DNA of 64,000 nucleotides from Buchnera aphidicola (Cinara pseudotaxifoliae). GTDB taxonomy: Bacteria > Pseudomonadota > Gammaproteobacteria > Enterobacterales > Enterobacteriaceae. Positions 29,172 to 36,500 of the stretch are shown piece after piece. Each line of letters opens with the position of its first letter. Position 1 is the stretch's first letter. Under the pieces are notes generated by a model. The model did not search any database and was not told the DNA's origin. It saw nothing but the letters and a program-made list of their open reading frames with translations. The position numbers and the translations under genes were made by a program. The DNA lies in contig NZ_LT635893.1 of NCBI RefSeq assembly GCF_900128595.1, positions 62,001 through 126,000 of the forward strand, written 5' to 3'.

Positions 29172-31106
29172 ATGCCGATTATTATATCGTGCAACGGAGT
29201 TGATAAAAGTTATACGGAAGTAGTTACTGTAAAAAAAATTTTAAAAGATATTTATCCTACACATACATCAAGTTTTGTAGCCGGTTTGGTAGATAATAAA
29301 TTAGTTGCTTTGAATACTATTATATCTAAAAATTCAACGATTGTAATGATTGATGATAGTAATCAAAAGTTTTTATCTCAAGTTAAAAGATCTTGTATTC
29401 AGTTATTACATCGTGTATTAAAGGAGATTTGGTCTGATGTTAAAATAGCTAATTCATGTATCACTGACGTTGGGTTTTTTTGTGACATTGATATGTCGTA
29501 TATATTAAAAAAACAAGATTTACAGAAAATTTCTAAAAAAATGCTAAAAAAAATTTCTACGGAGTATAAAATATTTGTTAAAAATATTAGTATATCAGAT
29601 TTTTTGGATTTTTTAAATAAAAACAATGAAACCTATCAGATTGATATTTTTCGTGAAAAATGTAAAAAAAAAAATGCTGTTGATGTTTGTTATCATGAAG
29701 ATTATTGTGAATTTCATGATCATTCTCAGGTTTCTAATATTAAATTTTGTAGATATTTTATTTTACAAGATGTATCAGGAGCTTATTGGGATAATAATAA
29801 GAACAATAAAATGTTACAAAGAATTCATGCAATAGTTTGTACTTCAAAATATCAGTTATTAAGATTTTTATCTGTTTTAGAAGAATTAAAAAAAAGAGAT
29901 CATCGTAAAATTGCAAAGTTATTAGATTTATATCATATTCAAAAAGATTCACCAGGTATGATATTTTGGCATAAAAATGGATATATTATTTTTAGACAAT
30001 TAGAACAGTTTATTCGTGATCATCTGGTAAGACATAATTACGAAGAAGTTAAAAGCCCGATTATTATTGATAAATCTTTATGGGAAAAAAGCGGTCATTG
30101 GGAATACTACAATGCATCTATTTTTGTGACTAAATCTGAAAATAGAGAATTTTGTATTAAACCTATGAATTGTCCAGCTCATGTTCAAATTTTTAAAAAT
30201 AAATTACAGTCTTATAAAGATTTACCGATACGCATATCTGAATTTGGAAGTTGTCATAGACAAGAATCATCTGGTTCATTGCACGGATTAATGCGAGTAC
30301 GTGGATTTACTCAAGATGATGCTCATATTTTTTGTACTCAAAAACAAATAAAAAAAGAACTAAATAATTGTATTCATTTGTTACTTGATTTATATAATAC
30401 TTTTGGTTTTAAAAAAGTTATTATTAAGGTTTCTACTCGTCCCGTCAAAAGAATTGGTAGTGAAAAAACATGGAATCAAGCAGAAGAAGATTTAGAGTAT
30501 GTATTAAAAAAAAATAATTTACCTTTTCAATATCAAGTCGGAGAAGGAGCTTTTTATGGTCCTAAAATTGAAATTGCTTTAGAAGATACTTTACAAAGAA
30601 TATGGCAATGCGGAACAATTCAATTAGATTTTTATTTAGCACAAAAATTAAATGCTTTTTATATTAATAAAAATAATATAAAAAAAAAGCCAATTATTAT
30701 TCATAGAGCTTTATTAGGTTCAATAGAAAGATTCATAGGTATTTTACTTGAAGAATTTAGTGGTAAGTTACCGATATGGTTGTGTCCTGTTCAAGTAATT
30801 GTAATTAGTGTGTCTACTTCGCATACTTTATATGTACAAAAAATGGTACAAAAATTATTACTACATGATATTCGAGTTATTTTTGATACTACTAATACAA
30901 GTATTGGATTGAAAATTCGCTCTTCTATTATACAGAATATACCATATATTTTAATATGTGGAGATAAAGAAATACAAAATAAGTATATTACGATAAGAAA
31001 TCGGTTTAGTAATAAACAATGTAAATCTACAATTGATTCTTTTATTAAAAATATAAAAAATAATATTAAAAATCGTAGTATTCAAGATTTTATAATGGAG
31101 GGTTAG
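29172..31106 (+). CDS. thrS: Threonyl-tRNA synthetase with a degenerate editing site
   Basis: Encodes 644 residues (E. coli 642) and aligns without shifts in numbering. Domains are N1 TGS-like (1-60), the N2 editing domain (about 65-220), the class II catalytic core (about 240-530) and a C-terminal anticodon-binding domain. The catalytic zinc ligands are intact: Cys334 (MNCPAH), His385 (DDAHIF) and His511 (IIHRALLG). In the editing domain every key position has changed: R73 and Q77 instead of His73 and His77, E180 for Asp, H182 for Cys and Q186 for His. Serine proofreading is therefore probably lost. AAGGA precedes ATG 29172. It begins the thrS-infC-rpmI-rplT-pheST cluster. Confidence 0.96.
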   Translation: MPIIISCNGVDKSYTEVVTVKKILKDIYPTHTSSFVAGLVDNKLVALNTIISKNSTIVMIDDSNQKFLSQVKRSCIQLLHRVLKEIWSDVKIANSCITDVGFFCDIDMSYILKKQDLQKISKKMLKKISTEYKIFVKNISISDFLDFLNKNNETYQIDIFREKCKKKNAVDVCYHEDYCEFHDHSQVSNIKFCRYFILQDVSGAYWDNNKNNKMLQRIHAIVCTSKYQLLRFLSVLEELKKRDHRKIAKLLDLYHIQKDSPGMIFWHKNGYIIFRQLEQFIRDHLVRHNYEEVKSPIIIDKSLWEKSGHWEYYNASIFVTKSENREFCIKPMNCPAHVQIFKNKLQSYKDLPIRISEFGSCHRQESSGSLHGLMRVRGFTQDDAHIFCTQKQIKKELNNCIHLLLDLYNTFGFKKVIIKVSTRPVKRIGSEKTWNQAEEDLEYVLKKNNLPFQYQVGEGAFYGPKIEIALEDTLQRIWQCGTIQLDFYLAQKLNAFYINKNNIKKKPIIIHRALLGSIERFIGILLEEFSGKLPIWLCPVQVIVISVSTSHTLYVQKMVQKLLLHDIRVIFDTTNTSIGLKIRSSIIQNIPYILICGDKEIQNKYITIRNRFSNKQCKSTIDSFIKNIKNNIKNRSIQDFIMEG

Positions 31107-31109
31107 AGT

Positions 31110-31646
31110 ATTAAAGTCGGAAAAAAAAATCAATTATCTCGTCCACATCGCGTTAATTATGAAATTCGTTCTGCTGAAGTGCGATTAACGGGTTTAAAAG
31201 GTGAATCTTTAGGAATTGTTAGTATTCATCAAGCACTGGAAAAAGCTAAAATACAGGGATTCGATTTAGTTGAAATAAGCCCTAATTCTAAGCCTCCAGT
31301 ATGTCGTATTATGAATTATGGTAAATTTTTATATGAAAAAAATAAAGCTCTTAAAAAACAAAAAAAAAAACAAAGGATTGTTCAAATTAAAGAAATAAAA
31401 TTTCGTCCAAACACTGATGAAGGTGATTATCAAGTTAAATTAAGAAATTTAATACGATTTTTAAAAGATGGTAATAAAATAAAGATTACCTTAAGGTTTA
31501 GAGGTAGAGAGATGACTCATAAGGATATAGGTATAAATATGTTAAATCGTTTAAAAAATGATTTGTCTACATTAACTTATGTTGAATCATTTCCTACACG
31601 AATTGAAGGTCGGCAAATGATAATGATTTTATCTCCAAAAAGATAA
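31110..31646 (+). CDS. infC: Translation initiation factor IF-3, AUU start
   Basis: Encodes 178 residues (E. coli 180). IF-3 prevents premature subunit joining and checks the initiator codon. No ATG, GTG or TTG opens the frame; reading back from MRLTGL (which is only internal VRLTGL) gives [15 protein letters not shown] as in E. coli and ends at ATT 31110. GGAGGG at 31097-31102, inside the end of thrS, is correctly spaced. E. coli infC also uses AUU, the basis of its autoregulation. Other motifs are [37 protein letters not shown] and FRGREMTH. It begins four bases after the thrS stop. Confidence 0.95.
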   Translation: MKVGKKNQLSRPHRVNYEIRSAEVRLTGLKGESLGIVSIHQALEKAKIQGFDLVEISPNSKPPVCRIMNYGKFLYEKNKALKKQKKKQRIVQIKEIKFRPNTDEGDYQVKLRNLIRFLKDGNKIKITLRFRGREMTHKDIGINMLNRLKNDLSTLTYVESFPTRIEGRQMIMILSPKR

Positions 31647-31706
31647 AAAAAATGCTATTAATTAGTATATATTTTATTAAAAAAATATTTTTATTTTGGA
31701 ATTTTT

Positions 31707-31904
31707 ATGCCTAAAATTAAAACTTTACGTAGTGCTGCTAAAAGATTTAAAAAAACTGCTTCAGGTCAATTTAAACGTAAACAAGCAAATTTACGTCATA
31801 TTTTAACTAAAAAAAGTACTCATAAAAAACGGGATTTACGTAAAAAAATTGTTCTTTCTTCATCAGATCATGCAAGGGTTACTACTTTTCTTCCTTATCT
31901 ATAA
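31707..31904 (+). CDS. rpmI: 50S ribosomal protein L35
   Basis: Encodes 65 residues (E. coli 65). The lysine- and arginine-rich sequence starts [19 protein letters not shown] and contains [17 protein letters not shown], as in L35. It lies 60 bases after infC and 45 before rplT, the usual order. GGA upstream of ATG 31707 is a weak ribosome binding site. In E. coli L20 represses rpmI-rplT through a pseudoknot; I could not recognise it here. Confidence 0.95.
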   Translation: MPKIKTLRSAAKRFKKTASGQFKRKQANLRHILTKKSTHKKRDLRKKIVLSSSDHARVTTFLPYL

Positions 31905-31949
31905 TTTCAGAACAATGTTTGTTTAGACGATACATATAGGAGATTTTTA

Positions 31950-32309
31950 ATGGCACGTGTTAAAAGAGGCGTTACAGCACACGCTCGTCATAAAAAAATA
32001 ATTAATTTAGCAAAAGGATATTACGGGGCGCGTTCTCGGGTTTATCGTGTTGCAAAACAAGCAGTGATTAAGGCCGGACAATATGCCTATAGAGATAGAC
32101 GTAATAAAAAAAGAAGTTTTCGGAAATTATGGATTGTCAGAATTAACGCAGCTGCACAGAATTATAATTTATCATATAGTAAATTTATTCATGGACTAAA
32201 AATATCTTCTATTAATATTAACCGAAAAATGTTAGCAGAAACAGCAGTATATGACAAAGTTGCATTTGAAGCGTTAATAGAATGTTCAAAAAATTCTATG
32301 CATTTGTAA
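31950..32309 (+). CDS. rplT: 50S ribosomal protein L20
   Basis: Encodes 119 residues (E. coli 118). [28 protein letters not shown] opens with the characteristic basic helix that reaches into 23S rRNA during assembly (shown here only in outline). Further blocks are [22 protein letters not shown] and [16 protein letters not shown] stands seven bases upstream of ATG 31950. It is followed by a hairpin and then pheS. Confidence 0.96.
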   Translation: MARVKRGVTAHARHKKIINLAKGYYGARSRVYRVAKQAVIKAGQYAYRDRRNKKRSFRKLWIVRINAAAQNYNLSYSKFIHGLKISSININRKMLAETAVYDKVAFEALIECSKNSMHL

Positions 32310-32341
32310 TAAATTAATAAAAAATTTTATAAATTTATCAG

Positions 32342-32363
32342 AGGGAGAATCATTAATCTCCCT
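32342..32363 (+). terminator. Hairpin between rplT and pheS (possible pheST attenuator remnant)
   Basis: AGGGAGA (32342-32348) pairs with TCTCCCT (32357-32363) around an 8-base loop, 32 bases after the rplT stop. This stem is unusually GC-rich for the window. In E. coli this interval holds the pheM leader peptide and the pheST attenuator. No Phe-rich leader ORF fits here, and the T runs come about ten bases later than an ideal terminator. It may be a terminator or RNA processing site; attenuation is speculative. Confidence 0.5.
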
Positions 32364-32425
32364 GTGTATAGTAAAACTTTTTGTTTTTTGCATATGTATT
32401 GTACAATAAATATATTGGTATACAC

Positions 32426-33445
32426 GTGAAACTACAACATGAAATATATAAATCGATAAAAAAAACTTTATATCATGCTATGCATGAAATAAAAAAAATT
32501 GATGATTTTACGTCGCTTAATAATTTTAAGTCAAAATATTTAGGAAAAAATAGTATTTTATATGCTTATTTTTCTAAATTAACTACTTTAGAGATTTCAG
32601 AACGTAAAAAGTTTAGTATTCTATTGAATGGTTTTAAAAAAAAAATTCAAGATAAGATTAATTATAAAAAAAAGAAGTTACAGGATAATAAAATCATTCA
32701 AGAAAAAAATAAACATTTTTTAGATTGTACTTTGCCTGGAAGAAGAATTGAAAAAGGTAATTTACACCCTCTTACAATTGTTATCAATGAAATTAAAAAA
32801 TTTTTTAATTGTTTAGGTTTTAAAACATTTTATGGTCCAGAAATAGAAAATACATATTATAATTTTGATGCTTTAAATATACCTAATGATCATCCAACCA
32901 AAAGTATGAATGATACTTTTTGGTTTGATGTAAATCATGTGTTACGAACACAAACATCTAGTATGCAAATTAGAATTTTAGAAAAATATTCTGTTCCTAT
33001 ACGAGCAATTGTTCCAGGAAAAGTATATCGTCGTGATTATGATCATACACATACTCCTATGTTTCATCAAATTGAAGGTTTAATTGTAGATACTGCTATT
33101 TCTTTTTCACATTTAAAATGGATTTTAGAAAATTTTATTATTAAAATTTTAAATAAAAATGTAAAAGTACGTTTTCGCAGTTCGTATTTTCCTTTTACTT
33201 GTCCATCAGCTGAAATGGATATTCAAGATAAACATGGAAAATGGTTGGAAATATTAGGATGTGGCATGGTTCATCCAAATGTCTTAAAACATTGTAATAT
33301 TGATAGTAATGTATATTTAGGAGGTGCGTTTGGCATTGGCGTAGAAAGAATAGCTATGTTAAAATATTCAGTTTCGGACATTCGTTGTTTTTTTGAAAAT
33401 GATGTACGATTTTTAAAACAATTTTGTAATAGTGAGAAATATTGA
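32426..33445 (+). CDS. pheS: Phenylalanyl-tRNA synthetase, alpha subunit
   Basis: Encodes 339 residues from GTG 32426 (E. coli 327). It carries the class II catalytic core of the alpha2beta2 enzyme. After an N-terminal coiled coil come LPGRRIEKGNLHP, FDALNIPNDHP, RVYRRDYDHTHTPMFHQIEGL (motif 2), EILGCGMVHPNVL and GGAFGIGVERIAML (motif 3). A TTG at 32381 extends the frame by 15 codons that have no family counterpart, so I place the start at GTG, where VKLQHEIYKSIKKTL fits the N terminus. Its TGA overlaps the pheT ATG in TGATG. Confidence 0.93.
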   Translation: MKLQHEIYKSIKKTLYHAMHEIKKIDDFTSLNNFKSKYLGKNSILYAYFSKLTTLEISERKKFSILLNGFKKKIQDKINYKKKKLQDNKIIQEKNKHFLDCTLPGRRIEKGNLHPLTIVINEIKKFFNCLGFKTFYGPEIENTYYNFDALNIPNDHPTKSMNDTFWFDVNHVLRTQTSSMQIRILEKYSVPIRAIVPGKVYRRDYDHTHTPMFHQIEGLIVDTAISFSHLKWILENFIIKILNKNVKVRFRSSYFPFTCPSAEMDIQDKHGKWLEILGCGMVHPNVLKHCNIDSNVYLGGAFGIGVERIAMLKYSVSDIRCFFENDVRFLKQFCNSEKY

Positions 33446-35838
33446 TGAAGTTTGGAGAAGAATGGCTACATAGCTGGATTGACCCATCTATTTCGAATAA
33501 AAAGATATGTAAACAATTAACAAATTCTGGATGTGAAGCAGAATGTATTCCTAAAAAACAGATTTATATAAATAATGCAATTATTGGTCAGATTATTTGT
33601 AAAAAATTATGTTTTACGAATAAAAAATTAATAAGATATACAGTACGTATTTATTATAATAAAAAAATTTATATTTTATTTAAAGATAAACAATATTTAT
33701 TGGTAGGAACTAAAATATCAATTATTTTGTCCCATACAGTTTTTCAAACAAAAACGCATATTACATCATCAGATATAAAAAAAACCATATTACATAATAC
33801 TTTTGGTTCGTATCATTTATTAGGAATAGAAAAAAATAATCATGATATTGTTGTTTTTACGTATGATGCTATGATTGGATCTAATTATATTCGTTATGTA
33901 CATATAAATAAACATATAATGAAATTTTTTATTCCATTTAATAGATCAGATCTACGTTCTATCTGGGGTGTTTCACGTGAAATAGCTTTATTGAACAATT
34001 TGCCTATACCTAGATTAAAATATCCAGATGTATTATTAAATATTCATGCATGTAAAAATAGTACAAAGATCATGATTGATCATGATCATATCCAATATAT
34101 TTTTTGTGAAATATATTCAATAAAATTTCAGTCTATTTTACCTATTCATATTCAAGAAAGATTAAGACATGCAAGTATGCTTACAGATAATATAATTAAG
34201 AACATTATTAATTATATATTTATTGAAACTGGTCATTGGTTTCATGTGTTTGATTTAAATAACTTGAATAAAAAATTAAATATATATAGTTTAAAAAAAA
34301 AAAAATTTATTGGTAAAACATATGATCAACAAATTTGTTTACAAAAAGGTACTGTGGTTTTATCTGATTCTAAGAATATTTTATCTTTTGAAGATATGGA
34401 ATATTCTGAATATTATAGAGTTAGTCGTCATACAAAAAATTTATTTTTAGGATCTATATGTTTTGATCCTTTTTTTATACAAAAACGATGTTTATTAGTA
34501 CCTTTAATTAATAGACAAGTAGAATACTCTAAATATAATATACATCCTACTTTACAAAAAAATATTTTTCAATATGCACAGCAATTAATAAAAAATATAT
34601 GTGGAGGAAAATCTTCTACTTTAAAAACGTATTACATGAAAAATCCTACTTATAAATCTACTGTATTATTATTGACGCTTAAAAAATTAAATAAAATTAC
34701 TGGAATTTCTTTTTTAAGAAAAGATGTATTAACTATTTTGAAAATTTGTCATTTTTCTTGTTTTGAAGATAAAAATAATTTTTATGTTACACCGCCGTTT
34801 TGGCGTACTGATATTAGGATTACTGAAGACGTAGTGAGCGAAATTATTCGCGTTTATGGTTATAAAAAAATTTTATCAAAACCGTTGGTAGAATATATAA
34901 ATATTGCAAAAAATAAACATAGAAATATATCATTATCGCGAATTAAGTTATTTCTGACAGATCGTGGATATTTTGAGACTATTTCGTATAGTTTTATAAA
35001 TCCCGTGATACATAAACATTTTTTGTCAAACAATAATATTGTAAAAATATGTAATCCTATTTCTAATGATATGTCTGATATGAGATCGTCAATATGGATT
35101 AATTTACTAAATTGTATTTCTTATAATCAAAAACGCCAACAAGAATCAATTCGATTTTTTGAAACTGGTTTATGTTTTTTTTCAAACAAAAATAATTGTG
35201 CTTCTATAATGCAAACTGAATATTTATCTGCTGCAATAAGCGGTTTTATTGGTCGTCGTGAATGGTATTTAAAAAACAGAAAAGTTGATTTCTATGATTT
35301 AAAAGGTGATGTTGAATCTATTTTAAATATTTGTGGTAAGTTAAATCATGTAGAATTTATTTCAGAAAAATATGTTGGATTATGTTCTCAACAAAGCGCA
35401 GGAATTTATTTATCGGGCCAATTGATTGGTAAAATTGGCGTATTAGATATTTCCTTTCATAAAATTTTTGACTTAAAAGATTCAGTAGTTTTATTTGAAA
35501 TCATATGGGAAAAAATTAATAGTTTTTCACATATTAAGAAAAATCCTATATCTTTATTACCAAACAGTAAAAGGGATATTTCTATTATAGTTTCTGATAC
35601 TATTTTGAGTAAAGATATTTTAAATGTATGTCGTAACAGTGTTGGTATATGCATTTCGGATATCTATATATATGATGTATATACTGGATTGAATATTCCT
35701 CCAAAAAAAAAGAGTGTATCTATTTGTTTTGTTTTTCAAAGTACTGATAGTATGTTGCATGAATCAAGTATTAATTCTAATATTTTAAAGTGTATACAAG
35801 AATTAAAAAATAAACTAGGAGCAGTTTTAAGAGATTAA
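33445..35838 (+). CDS. pheT: Phenylalanyl-tRNA synthetase, beta subunit, with eroded editing domain
   Basis: Encodes 797 residues (E. coli 795). Parts needed for structure and tRNA binding are conserved: NRSDLRSIWGVSREIALL (B1), the B5/B6-B7 region with VTPPFWRTDIRITEDVVSEIIRVYGY, and the C-terminal B8 domain with PNSKRDISI. In contrast, the EMAP/OB-like domain (about 40-150) has lost the HPNADKL and VCGAPN motifs. In the B3/B4 editing domain the GGI/FGGE motif and the final DASxRxERGVDP motif are gone, replaced by FEDMEYSEYY and NRQVEYSKYN. Proofreading of tyrosine is probably lost. ATG 33445 overlaps the pheS stop. Confidence 0.94.
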   Translation: MKFGEEWLHSWIDPSISNKKICKQLTNSGCEAECIPKKQIYINNAIIGQIICKKLCFTNKKLIRYTVRIYYNKKIYILFKDKQYLLVGTKISIILSHTVFQTKTHITSSDIKKTILHNTFGSYHLLGIEKNNHDIVVFTYDAMIGSNYIRYVHINKHIMKFFIPFNRSDLRSIWGVSREIALLNNLPIPRLKYPDVLLNIHACKNSTKIMIDHDHIQYIFCEIYSIKFQSILPIHIQERLRHASMLTDNIIKNIINYIFIETGHWFHVFDLNNLNKKLNIYSLKKKKFIGKTYDQQICLQKGTVVLSDSKNILSFEDMEYSEYYRVSRHTKNLFLGSICFDPFFIQKRCLLVPLINRQVEYSKYNIHPTLQKNIFQYAQQLIKNICGGKSSTLKTYYMKNPTYKSTVLLLTLKKLNKITGISFLRKDVLTILKICHFSCFEDKNNFYVTPPFWRTDIRITEDVVSEIIRVYGYKKILSKPLVEYINIAKNKHRNISLSRIKLFLTDRGYFETISYSFINPVIHKHFLSNNNIVKICNPISNDMSDMRSSIWINLLNCISYNQKRQQESIRFFETGLCFFSNKNNCASIMQTEYLSAAISGFIGRREWYLKNRKVDFYDLKGDVESILNICGKLNHVEFISEKYVGLCSQQSAGIYLSGQLIGKIGVLDISFHKIFDLKDSVVLFEIIWEKINSFSHIKKNPISLLPNSKRDISIIVSDTILSKDILNVCRNSVGICISDIYIYDVYTGLNIPPKKKSVSICFVFQSTDSMLHESSINSNILKCIQELKNKLGAVLRD

Positions 35839-35844
35839 ATTATT

Positions 35845-35973
35845 ATGGTTTTAAGTAAAATATAAATTTTAGATGATTTATTTAAAAATAAAAATTAAGC
35901 AAATAAAATGTCAGGTATGTAATAGAATTTTTTTTTAAAAGATGAGGAAATTTTTAACAAACAGATGAAATAA
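35845..35973 (+). pseudogene. ihfA: Decayed ihfA (IHF alpha) remnant
   Basis: The stretch starts six bases after the pheT stop, which is where ihfA lies in E. coli. In a single frame it reads MVLSKI, stop, ILDDLFKNKN, stop, ANKMSGM, two stops, NFFLKDEEIFNKQMK, stop. This can be laid on IHF alpha: MALTKAEMSEYLFDK at the start, then KLSGFGNFDLRDKN and RNPKTGE, with an internal loss of about 24 codons. A T9 run at 35928-35936 may mark a later frameshift. The match is short and remembered, not computed, but the position supports it. If right, this lineage has lost IHF alpha. Confidence 0.55.
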
Positions 35974-36500
35974 AATCATTTAGTTTTTTAAGTTTTATTT
36001 TAAAGATAAAAATAATTGAGATAAAATTCAAAAAATATAGTACGAATTTTTTCTAATGGAATAAAAATTCTTTTAAATTTTTTTTAAAATTATTTTATTG
36101 AATAAAATTTTTACAATTTTTTCTTGTACGAAAAAAAATTCAGTATACTTTTATATAAAAATTTCGTACTAAATTAGTATACGTATATAGTGTTTTATAT
36201 AAATATATTTATTTCGTTGTTATATATTAAATTTACTAGTATAAAAAATAAAATGATTGTTTATTTTTTTATAAAGTAAATATATTAATTTAATAATTAT
36301 TAGTATTTTATGTTGTTATAACTATAACAAGTAGCGTGCATAATTATATTATAATAATATACTTAAATTATACACGTAATTTTAGAATTTTTTATAGTTT
36401 TTTTTATGTAAAATCATAAAATATATGAATTTTTTATATAAATATATTTTAATATATTTATATATAACTATTTTTTTATATAAATGATTGTTCTTTTTTT
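35974..36500. other. Gene-free spacer, ihfA remnant / glyS
   Basis: About 530 A/T-rich bases up to the convergent end of glyS. The motif GTACGAA appears at 36040-36046 and 36126-36132 and, inverted, in the arm at 36057-36071 plus 100 (36157-36171). No open frame of note and no other gene remnant were recognised. Confidence 0.45.
36038..36171. repeat. Imperfect inverted repeat with GTACGAA core
   Basis: TAGTACGAATTTTTT (36038-36052) is reverse-complementary to AAAAATTTCGTACTA (36157-36171) at 14 of 15 positions. A third, direct copy of GTACGAA stands at 36126-36132. The arms are 104 bases apart. The function is unknown; it may be a relic of the lost gene or an RNA structure. Confidence 0.4.
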
